A DNA stretch of 64,000 bases from Meloidogyne chitwoodi (taxonomy: Eukaryota > Nematoda > Chromadorea > Rhabditida > Meloidogynidae), in assembly GCA_015183035.1 (NCBI GenBank), contig JACZZP010000012.1:372001-436000 (forward strand), given 5' to 3'. How positions within the stretch are numbered: position 1 is the first letter of the stretch; each line of letters opens with the position of its first letter. The translations under genes were made by a program, and so were the position numbers. Below, in pieces: positions 53,970 through 64,000 of this stretch. The notes beneath the pieces were generated by a model that was given only the letters and a program-made list of their open reading frames with translations, did no database searches and was not told where the DNA came from.

Positions 53970-56900
53970 TTAAACTTCTTTTTCAGCTAAAAGTTTGTTC
54001 AGTAGACTAGGAATATCATCTGACAAAATAATATTTAATTCTTCGTTATAATATTCTTCTTCTTCATTTTTTTTATTCTTTTCATTTAACTCTTTTTCTG
54101 TTATTTCTTTAATTTCTTCAAATACTTTTAACACTTTTTCTTTGTTTGCTAGTATTTTTGAATAAATACAATTTTCTTCTTGATCACTCGGATTTACTTT
54201 AATAATAAAATTAAAAAATGTTATATTTACAAATGGTCAATTGGACATAATGGGCATACAGTCAAACAACAAGATTAATCAATCGTATTTTCCTTAGACT
54301 ATTTTAGGCAAGGGAAGAAGAAATTTGCATTTATATATATTGGAGATGGTGAAGAATCCCCGAGATTATTTTACGGGATCACGCTCCCGATCTCCCGTCT
54401 TTTTTTTGGAATTTCGATTTTCTAATTTCTGGATTTGTCAGGATTTGAATCTTTTGGCATTATTCAAGTAGATATTTATTTTTAAAATAATCCCAATTTG
54501 GGATCTTGGAAATTTGATTTTTCCGGACTCTCAAATATACAAAAAAATCATTTTCTTACCTTCAATCTTGTTAATAACTTCAAAATCTTTTGATTCTCTT
54601 CTTCTTGTTTTATTTTTTAAACGATTAAGTATGGAAGCGCGAAAACTTCCACGCAAACTTAAACTTCCTAACGAAGGAGTTTGTAAAGAATTTTCTCCAG
54701 AACTTGTTTTTGAACTATTTGAGCTAGTAATACTTTCTGATTTTAGACTAGTATTATTTTCAATAATACAATCAAAGTTAATTTGTTTATAATTTACTTG
54801 TTCAATTATATAAATAATATTTTGGTAAATATTATTACAATATTTCAAATCATTTTTTAATTTCTCAATATTTTCATAATGTTTAATTTTGTTCAAATAG
54901 TTTAATATTTCTTTCACTTTTGTTAAATGTTTATTTAATTTATTATTTTCCCCTTTGAATTCCTCCTTTTCAAATGCAATTTTTTCCTTCAAATTCTTTT
55001 CCAACTCTTTAAATTTATTTAAATATTCATCAATATTAATTAATCCATTTATATCTTCATTTATTTCTAATTCTCCAATTAATCCAATTTCATTTTTAAT
55101 TAAGGCTATTTTATTATTTAAATATTTTTTAGTTAATTTCTTTCTTAATTCATCACTTTTATTTAAACTCCCCTTTTTAATTATGTTCAAATTTTCTGTT
55201 ATATTTTCCAATTCTTCTAAATCCTTTTTTAATTCATTTTTCTTCTCTTTAAATTCCTCCTTTTTCAATGCAATTTTCTCCAATTTTTTCTTCAAATTAT
55301 TTTCCAACTCTTCAATTTTTTTTAAATATTCACCAATATTAACCGATCCATTTATTTCTCCAAGTTTTTCTAATACTCCAATTGATCCTTTTTTATTTTT
55401 AATATATTCTAAATGCTCATTTATATATTTTTTAGTTACATTCTTTATTAATTTATCACTTTTATTTAAACTTTTCATTTTAATTTTGTTCAAATTTTCT
55501 TTTATTTTTTCCAATTCTTTTAAATCCTTTTTTAATTTATTTTCCTCCATTTCCTCCAATTTTTCCTTCAACTTCTTTTTCAACTCTTCAATTTTATTTA
55601 AATATTCATCAATATCAATTAATCCATTTATATCCCCTAGTTTTTCAAATTTTGCATTTAATCCATTTTTATTTTTAATAATTGTTATTTTATCATTTAA
55701 ATATTCTTTAGTCATTTCATTTTTTATTTTATTTAATTTTTTATTTATTTTTTCTAAGCTTTTTAATGTTTGTTCAGAACTTAAAGCCAACCGATACGAA
55801 CTTTTATAAAGTTTTTCTATTAAATTATTTAATTCAGAAAATAAATTTAATTTTTTGTAATTTATTGTTATTTCTTCCAATTCTTTCTAAAAATAATTTA
55901 AAAAAATATTTATATTAGAAAATGTTCGGCAGTCTCTTGTAATTTTTTATTAAATAAAAGCTAAACTTACCCTTACTGTTGAATCAACGTATGAAACAAT
56001 ATCATCTACAACAATGTTGTATTCATTTAAAAATTTTAGCATAATTTTCAATGTTTTAATTTTCTTCTTATCTGTTTTTTCCATCTCTTTTATATCTTTC
56101 TCTGCCTCTAACAATGTTTCTAGCATTTCATTTATATGTTTTTCTATTGTTTCTTGTTCAGATGTTTTTTCTTTGTTATACCCTTTTATAAAAACAATTA
56201 AATTTGTCTCTGTTTTCTTAAACTTTTCCTGTTCTTGTTTTTCATATTGTTTTTCTGATTTTTCCTGTTCGTGTTTTTCATCTTGTTTTTCTGATTTTTC
56301 CTGTTCTTGTTGTTCATATTGTTTCTCTGGCATTAACATTTCTTCTATAATTTTTTTCATTTCTTCATCTTCTCCATTACGATCTATCAAAATTTTAATA
56401 AGCTGTAAAATTTTATTTCTCTTATTTATTTCTTCTAACGTATTTATTTGTTCTTTCTCTGATTTTAATAGCTTTGAAAGCTGTTCTCGCAATATTTTAT
56501 TCTTTATATTGTTCATTTCTTTTGTAGAATTTGTTTTATTTTTTGATATTTCTATTTCTTTTTGATTATTAGTGTCATCATTTATTTCTTTATTTAATAT
56601 TTTTGCTTCCTTTTTATTTGTTTCCTCCAACAGTTTATTTATGTGTTCTTTTATCTCTTTTCTTCCACTTTTTACTTTATGATATTCGTTTATAAAAACA
56701 ATTAAATTATGCTTTGTCTCCTCAACATTTTCTTGTGTATGTGTTTTTTCGTGTTTCTCTGGTAATAACATTCTTTTAATAATTTCTTCATAACTTTCAA
56801 ATTTATATTCTATCAAAGTTTTAATGCAAAATAAAAATTTCTTTCTCTTAATTATTTCTTCTAACGTATTTATTTGTTGTTTCTCTGACTTTAATAGGTT

Positions 56901-59199
56901 TAAAAATTGTTCTAGCAATTTTCCATTATTTTCATTTTCTATTTTTTCGATAAAATTTATTTTATTTAATATTTTTGTTTTTTTTTCCAAAATAAATTTT
57001 TTCCAAGTTATTTATCGTTCCCTTTAAAGAATTTTCATCATTAACGTGTAATTCAGACTTTAGAACTTGATTTGTTTCGCTAACAGATTTTACAATATCA
57101 ATATTTTTTAATTCTTCGAATTTATTTAATAATTCGATCCTTAAAAAAATTATTTAAAATTCATTAAAAATTTTAAAAAATAATTTTCTATGTACGCAAA
57201 CATTTAAACTTTAAAAAAACCTAAGTTTATTGAATTTTGGTTCATTTCCATAACAATTAGGATCTTCAATTTTTCCATCTCCGCATTGTTTTAAAAAAGA
57301 AGAATTATTTGCCGTTAAAATTTTTATAAAACCTTTTAAATTATTATCAAATAAATTTTTAATATTATAATATTTATCTTTATAACTAGCTATAATTTTG
57401 GTATAATCATTTGAAAATGATCCAAACAAATTAAAATAATCGAGTGGATAATCTTTTAAATATTCAACCATTTTGCACAATAAAACATTTGATTTTCTCT
57501 AAAGAATTTATTTTAAGAAATTTATTAACTTTATTTTATATGTCTTGGATTGGGAACAATTATTGAGACTCAAATGGATTTTGGACAATTATTAAGACTC
57601 AAATTCAAATTTACCCTATATCCTTGTAATTCTACTGATAAATAAATCATTTCCATTTTATCGGCATTAATATTAATTTTTTCTCCTTTTTTGGCTTCAT
57701 GTTTAGCAAAATAATTGTTCACAAGTAAACTAATGTTGCCAACATTTTCAATTGTTTCAGGTGATAAAATAAGTGAATTTAATTTTTCTATTAATTGACC
57801 TTTTGAATTTTCTTCATTATTTTGTTTTTTAATTTTATTATATAAATCTTCAATATCTTTAATAATAGTATTTTTATTCCAATTTGGAAGGATTTCTTTT
57901 GCTTCATCCAATAAAATATTTTTATTATTATAAATATTGTCATACATTTCTTTATTTTCTTTTAAAAAAATTTCAAATGCTCTTATTGCTGTGTCTATAT
58001 CAATTATATTTATTTGCTTATTTTTCTTTTTCTTTTCGCCTACTGTATTGCTATTTATTACCTTATGAATTGCAACTTGTTTTTCTTCTTCAGGTTTAAT
58101 TTCTTCTTCAAGTTTAATTTTTTTTTCTTCAACTTTTTCGTTTAAATTTTCGTCAGTTATGCTTGCAAGTCTCATGAGTTCGATTCTCCTTTTTTCCGCA
58201 TCTGTTTTTTCTTCTGGTATTTTATGGTCTATGTTATTACCCTCATTTGTGTTTTTCGGTAATTTAAATGGGAATTTTCTATAAAAAAAATTTTTTTTAG
58301 AAAGAATTTAATATTTTAGTTTACTAACAATCCTAAATCTGACGGAAAAGCATAAAAATCGCTATTACGCGGTTCTTCAAAGTTTGAAAGTCTATTTGGA
58401 GTAGCAATCTCCTGTACTTCTGACTGAAGAATATTAATGCATTCTTCATGTTCTTCATTTATTTTTTGTTTTTCATCTAAACCTAAATGTTTAATTAATT
58501 CCAAAGAATCAATTTCAATATCATTTGGAGTTTCTTTATCGTTTTCTTCTTCAACAGACTCTTTAAGTATATTAACACAATGTTCCTGTAATTCTTGATT
58601 ATTTTTGCATAAATCTACATTATTGTTCTCCTCATCTTGTTTATTTTGATGTTCTCTAATTAATAAATTAATTTAAATAATTATATATTTAATAAATTAT
58701 TTTTAAATAATTTTTTTTAATAATTATTTTGACAGACAAAACTCACTGGAACTATTCCTAACTTAGATATTACTTTAATTTTGAAAAATTTGGGTTTTTC
58801 CGAAACTTTATTTTCAGGTAAAAATTGAAAGAAAAATTGAATAAAAATGGAAAATCAGGCCATGAAGAAATTTTGAGAAAAAAAGCCCTTAGGTGCTCTC
58901 AGATAATTTCAAAGCCAAAACATATATTAATTATTTTTATTTAAAAAAACAATTAAATTTACTAACAAAATTTCTTCCTTTTTATTAAGGGCATCTTCAG
59001 CTTTTACACTTTTTAATTCGCTTTTTTCCACATCTTCATCTTCCACACTTAAAGATTTTGCTTCTGTAGATAAAAAAGTTTCATTTGAATCTATAAACTT
59101 TTTTTCAGTTGAAAATGTCATCACAATAACGTTAAAATTAACAAATAATAATAATATTAAAAAGACAATTTTGTATTTTTTGTATTTTTTCTCACGCAT
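53970..59199 (-). CDS. secreted coiled-coil protein B, 7 exons, one frameshift
   Basis: Exons 58967-59199, 58329-58655, 57615-58278, 57221-57498, 55971-57139, 54560-55886, 53970-54196. Signal peptide exon (KIVFLILLLFVNFNVIVM), then charged exons. The YLKDYPLDYFNLFGSFSN ... NNLKGFIKIL ... QCG domain matches exon 3 of gene A. Two very long coiled-coil exons have internal duplications: two ~150-residue units in 55971-57139 (QINTLEEI ... LIVFI) and three to four ~95-residue units in 54560-55886 (IDEYLNKIEELKKKLKEKLE). Exon 57139-55971 carries one base too many: the frame shifts at an A-run near 56975-57010. About 1400 residues if the shift is repaired. Function unknown; paralogue of A with expanded repeats. 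Confidence 0.65.
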
Positions 59200-59204
59200 T
59201 TTTT

Positions 59205-60125
59205 AATTCTAAAAAATATTTAATTATAATTTAAATTTGAGGGAGGTCAGTTAAAGTTTCTCCCCAATCCGCTAATCATTTATAATTCAGCGCGCTTGTT
59301 CGTCAAATTTTTCGACAATTTAAAAAATTTAACAATTTAATTTAAATAAAAAAATGAAGTTTAAAATAAAAAAATTTTTTTATATAAATGAATGGAAAGA
59401 AAGAAAGAATTTAATAGAATGCCCGTCTTCCATTCGATTTTAATAAACTGCCAAAAATCATAAGACAATCATTTAAAAAAAAATATAAGGGAAGAAAAGA
59501 GACTGTCAAATTTAATTGGGCATGTAACGACACAATGGAAAAGTCAATGCCATTCATTCATTTTAGACATTAAATTTTATAAATTAAAGGAGTATTGACT
59601 AAAATGTCCTTTTAAATTAAAAAAAATTTTTTAATTTTAATTTTTAAAAAATTAAAAAAATTTTTTTAAAGTTAAGCTATTTTTAAACAATCAAACCTTT
59701 TAAATTAAGAAAAAATATTATAATAAAAATTAAAAAATAACAATTTATTTTAATAAAAAATATTTTTAATAATTGCTATGAAAGTATAATACAAAAAAAT
59801 ATAAAAACTTGAAGAAAAGACTAAAGTACAATTCAACAATAAAAATATAAACTTTTTACAATTTTGTGAATTGTACTTTAGTAGAGAAACAAAATAAAGT
59901 TTAAAGTGAGTGAACAAATAATATTGTAATACATAAATGTAATATTATTAAATAAACAATATCTGTGTTTTTTGCGAATGTTTTTCCTAAATAAATTTTT
60001 ATTAAATAAAAAAACATTTCAAAATGTTAAAAAAATATATACAATAAAATAGAAAAAATAATTTCATTGTTTAAAAACTTTCAAAAATTGAATATTTTAA
60101 GTGAATAAATAATAAAATATTATTT
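59205..60125. other. intergenic, no gene seen
   Basis: AT-rich sequence between the start of coiled-coil gene B and the end of lin-2. An inverted pair GACTAAAGTACAATTCA / TGAATTGTACTTTAGT forms a hairpin at about 59820-59884. Confidence 0.5.
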
Positions 60126-60131
60126 AAATAT

Positions 60132-63100
60132 TTAATAAACCCATGAAATAGGTATCCATTGTGGCATAGCAGATAATTTTTCTACAATACTTTCCAATTG
60201 CCTAATAGTTTCATCAATATCATTATTGACCAAAATTAAATCAAAAAGATGTCCAAATGATTGGTTGAGAATGTTTGATTCTTTTACTAAACGTTCAAGA
60301 CTTCCATCTGGCTAAAAATTAGCAAAATTATTTTTTTATATAAATATATCTCAAAAAAAAACAAAAAATAACATCAGGTAATCCATGCAGATCAGGAGCA
60401 GCAATGAACACAACAAATGGGGAATATTCAGCAGTTCGAAGCACTTTTAAGGCCTTTAATAAGAATATTTATAATTGTAATTCAAGTTGATTTATTTTCC
60501 GGAAAAACTAATTGTGATATTTGATTTTAAATTTGCAATTGTAATTCAAGTTTATTTATTTTCCGGAAAAACTAATTCTGAAATTTGGTTTTAAATTTGC
60601 AATTGTAATTCAAATTTATTTATTTTCCGGAAAATTTATTTTACAATTTAATTTTATAGTTTATGGAAAATTAGTTCTGATTTGCGATTGTAATTTAAGT
60701 TTTAGTTATTTTACAATAATTTAAATATTTGTAATTATTAAATTAATTTAATGATTTCTACCTGCGGTTCAACATCTAAAATAGCCATTTTCCCTGTTCT
60801 ATGTATTGATCTAATTGTTTCTAATTTAGTTCCATACAAACATTCTTCATGTGTTCCATATTCTAAATAATCATTTGCTTGGATATCAGCAAGCATTTGA
60901 TCGTTTGAGACAAAAAAGTAGTGTTTTCCGTCAATTTCATCACGACGAGGAGGACGAGTTGTGTCTGAAATAATAGTAAATATTAGAATTTTTTTAGTTA
61001 AAAAAACTGACGAGGTATTGGATACGCAAAACGGTGTGGATGTAGCCTAATAAGTGTATTTTTAATATGCCGTCTTCCAACACCATGTGCTCCTAATAAA
61101 ACAAGAGTTTTACGTCTAAATGTTGGAAGTCGAATAACCTAAAAAATAAGTAAGTTTTTGATAATTTTTTACATTAATATTTTACCTCTTCATAACTTAT
61201 CATTTCCATTCCGTCAAATAATTCAGAATGTTTGCGTAAATATTTTGTTGTATAATATTTATTGCTGCTAGAACAAAGATTAGACTTCTTTTTACCACCA
61301 AAAATGAAGCAATGAGAAGATTCGCGAGCTCTCTCCACTGCCAAGCTGAATTTAATGAATAATAAATTAAATTAAATTTCCGGAAAAATACAAGTTTAAA
61401 TAAATTTTCCGGAAATTTTAAATAGAATTTCAGAATTAAAAAAATACATATTAATCTAATAAATACCAAGCAGTTCTCCATTCTTGTAGTTCGGGTGATG
61501 GGATAAGGCCGGCCATATTATTATTACCATGAAATCTTTGCTGCCTAGAAGGAGGTGGCTTTTTCCCTGCTGATATGTGATTCGAAGTTGAAGCTAAAGC
61601 TGCTGCAGAAGTAGAGGCAACGGCATTTGATACAATCGAAGGAGTTGTTGCGTTCCACAGGGAAGTGCCTAAGGCAGGAGAGGCGCAGACAAAACGAGCT
61701 GAATAAATTTAAATTAATTTTATATTTAAAATAAATAATTAAAAAAAAACCTTGCCACCAATTGTGGTCATCTTTTGAAATTACTTGTAAAACATCTCCA
61801 GTTCGGAAAGGTATACCCGCATTAACAGAAGGAATTAAATCATCTTGTGTGGGATCGTAGTCAAACCTAATTTTTTTAAAAGTTTAGCAAACAAATTTTT
61901 AAAATTATTAAAAATATATTATTAAACACCAACTGTGCGCGAACGAATATTTCACAAGAAGGTGGAGCTGAACGATAGGAGGGAACAATTTTAAAATTGA
62001 CTGGTCCTCGAACATCTCTGATTAAATTGCTTTATTTTAATTTTAAAATAATAAAGAACCTTAAAAGCCTCTGAATTTGCTCAACTGATTTCTTAGCAAC
62101 AGAAATATTATTAATTTCAAGAAGCTCGTCGTCTACATGTAAAGTTGCTTGCCTATGAATAAGCCCACCATGCATTATACGGCCTACAAAGCAACGACCA
62201 TCTTCAGTCATCTAAAAAATAAATCTAAAAATAAACTTAAAAGAAAACACAAATCAGGATTAAAACAGAAATACAAATTGTAAAAATCAGAATTAAAATA
62301 GAAATACAAATTGTAAAAATCAGAATTAGACTTAACAAACAAAATTCAGAATCGCAATAATAATTAAACTTTTCCGGAAAAAATCAGAATTGTTAAACTT
62401 ATGTTAGCAGAAAACACACAGGAAGAAACAAAGAATTACAATAATAAACAAAATATTTTGTATAAAACAATTTAAAATACCTTCAATGTTATCCCCATAG
62501 GTTCTTCAGTCTCTTTTGTAAATTGTACTAGCCTAACACGCCCCGCTGGTAGAATTAGGTCATCGTCATCACCGGTTAAAGGAAGTCCTGTGAAATCAGG
62601 GTTATTATCTACATTTGCGATGATTTGTTGTTGCGATCTAAAATATTTTATTTTAATAAAATAAATGTAGAGGTTTTAAAAATTAATTATACCGTATTTT
62701 AGAGGACTCTGCTGGTATCACTCTATCTTGTTGATTATATTTTTGTTTTTGGAGGTGAGAGAGTTGTGCAGTGCCCGTACATATTGATCCATTTGGAAGG
62801 GATTGATTATGAGTTGACGTTGAGGGTTTACCAATGTCCAAAGTCTCAAGAATAAAGATAATTGTAATTTTTATTTTCAGTTTAATTTAAATTACATTAA
62901 CACCAGAAACGAGTTGTGAAGAATTAATAACAACTACATCCGGAGATGTTGGTTGACTGCTACCACTACTCGTTGTTGCTAAAGGAGCCATTGCCGCATA
63001 CACCTCTTCCATGGCTACTTCTTGAGCTTGTAAAATTGACTTAAATTAATAAAAAAATTTTATTTTAAATTTTTTATATTTCACACCTGTAAATGTATAT

Positions 63101-63245
63101 TGTCTAGCATTTCAAGTAATTCAGAAGTTTCTGCACTTTGTATATTATGAGAAAGCAATTCTTTACGAGCTTCACGAAGCGATCTTTCTGCGTGCCTATT
63201 TATTGGTGCTGGACGAATAGCTTCAATGCGAATACGGTCGTAGAG
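60132..63245 (-). CDS. lin-2: LIN-2/CASK membrane-associated guanylate kinase (3' part)
   Basis: At least 13 exons from 63245 to 60132: 63087-63245, 62904-63039, 62693-62844, 62481-62637, 62060-62211, 61930-62017, 61750-61866, 61467-61698, 61186-61345, 61012-61138, 60762-60964, 60373-60453, 60132-60311. Domains in order: L27 ([20 protein letters not shown]), PDZ ([34 protein letters not shown]), SH3 ([23 protein letters not shown]) and guanylate kinase ([37 protein letters not shown]), ending [10 protein letters not shown] as in CASK. It scaffolds receptors and channels at epithelial and synaptic membranes with LIN-7 and LIN-10. The CaM-kinase domain is not in the window. A ~62-bp tandem repeat sits in the intron at 60476-60680. 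Confidence 0.92.
60476..60680. repeat. ~62-bp intronic tandem repeat, about 3 copies
   Basis: Units of TGTAATTCAAGTTTATTTAT plus TTCCGGAAAA-ctaattctg in the lin-2 intron between exons 60762-60964 and 60373-60453. Confidence 0.7.
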
Positions 63246-63549
63246 CTGTTTAAAAATAAAAAAATTTCAACAAAAAAATACAATTTTTTATTAATAAAAG
63301 AATTATTTTAAAATAAATTTAAAAATAAAGTTAAAAATTTATTTAAACTCATAAAACTAAAGAAAAACCTAGATAAAAATTCCCATGAAAAAATACCCCC
63401 TATTTACGTTAGAATTGTAAAAAGTTGCAATTGTAAAAATAGGGTGTATATATTGAAATTGTAAAAATAAATGTTTATTTTTTAGTTCCTTCGCTCAAAT
63501 TGTAAAAATTTAGTAATTTGTAATTGTAAAGTTGAAAGTTTATTTTCTA

Positions 63550-64000
63550 TTAAACAGACAGACGCCCTTCTCCCTCAAGGCATTGCCTTGTATTTGTTGT
63601 ATTTTTATTAATATTATTATAATTATTAATGCTATCAGCGAGCATTAATTGAAGCAGTAACATTGACGGCATATGAACAGCTGTAGCCGCATTATAAATT
63701 AAATTATTTTGTTGGCGTAATCGACGACGTTGCCAACGACGATAAGAGAAATCACTTTCGTTGTTATTATTATCTTCGTTTAATTCTGTTGTTTCTTCTT
63801 CAAAACAACAATCACAACAAAAACAGCAACAACAGTTATGTTTGGTCGCTGCTGAAGATAAATCTGCAAAAAGTCCTCCCAAACAAATTACACAAATGCA
63901 AAAACAAAAAAATGCAGCTAATACAAGTGCGAATAATGCAATACCTCCAATATTATTTACAACCGGGAAAATATTGGTAGAAGATTGGGTAGTAGAAAAA
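63550..64000 (-). CDS. C-terminal part of a single-pass membrane protein, cut by window end
   Basis: The frame is open from the window edge to TAA at 63550. It has a Ser/Thr-rich segment, a transmembrane helix (IALFALVLAAFFCFCICVIC), a Cys cluster right after it (CCCCFCCDCC, likely palmitoylated), an Asn/Asp-rich acidic tail and an Arg-rich patch (YRRWQRRRLRQQ). It lies upstream of the first visible lin-2 exon on the same strand. It is either a separate neighbouring gene, with lin-2's kinase exons farther out, or nested in a lin-2 intron. No family recognised. Confidence 0.55.
   Translation of the reverse strand, partial: FSTTQSSTNIFPVVNNIGGIALFALVLAAFFCFCICVICLGGLFADLSSAATKHNCCCCFCCDCCFEEETTELNEDNNNNESDFSYRRWQRRRLRQQNNLIYNAATAVHMPSMLLLQLMLADSINNYNNINKNTTNTRQCLEGEGRLSV

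Noticed and set aside
54955..56565. Forward-strand ORFs opposite gene B coiled-coil exons
   Set aside because: Phe/Ser-rich shadows of Lys/Glu-rich coding on the minus strand.

Overview
The window is strongly AT-rich eukaryotic DNA from a nematode. The evidence is a LIN-2/CASK gene broken into many small exons (60132-63245), introns of about 38-60 bp with T-rich acceptors, and T-rich AG sites just ahead of several ATGs, as expected for spliced-leader trans-splicing. Base composition and the many short secreted-protein genes would suit a plant-parasitic group such as Meloidogyne. That is inference only. Most of the window is transposons, repeats and young gene families.

Layout. (1) 1-12245: two directly repeated 2565-bp copies (217-2781 and 9681-12245) of an LTR plus gag. 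Between them lie a decayed MEKK-like kinase gene on the minus strand and a UPF1-like SF1 helicase ORF split by one in-frame TAA. A polypurine tract sits directly before the second LTR. Bases 1-133 are an inverted copy of 12246-12378. (2) 12296-12902: the 3' part of a micro-exon gene cut by that junction. (3) 12903-19300: repeats, including a 33-bp minisatellite and GAGCTC-rich and GGCTCAAG-rich arrays. (4) 19466-32191: a 12.7-kb Maverick/Polinton element with inverted termini and a perfect 6-bp target duplication (AACGAA). It keeps capsid, core-like and protease genes. No polymerase B or integrase was found. It also carries three genes not expected in a Maverick: an Argonaute/PAZ-like fragment, a 14-exon PTB-like RNA-binding gene and a small HTH gene. 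(5) 32678-39959: a complete 12-exon secreted micro-exon gene with a FLYWCH-like domain in which every intron is phase 1. Its introns are loaded with MITEs and one composite hAT-like element. (6) 41582-46423 and 53970-59199: two paralogous secreted coiled-coil genes of unknown function. (7) 46600-51400: between them, an inverted-repeat-bounded block with a secreted small-protein gene and a FLYWCH/MULE transposase gene. (8) 60132-64000: lin-2/CASK and the end of a membrane protein gene.

Functional picture. The Maverick is the centre of interest: a virus-derived transposon that seems to have picked up RNA-silencing and RNA-binding genes. The secreted families (micro-exon, coiled-coil, small secreted) look like fast-evolving exported proteins, possibly host-facing, but no function can be assigned from sequence alone. 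Exon coordinates are hand-read from splice signals and reading frame, so they carry an uncertainty of a few bases.
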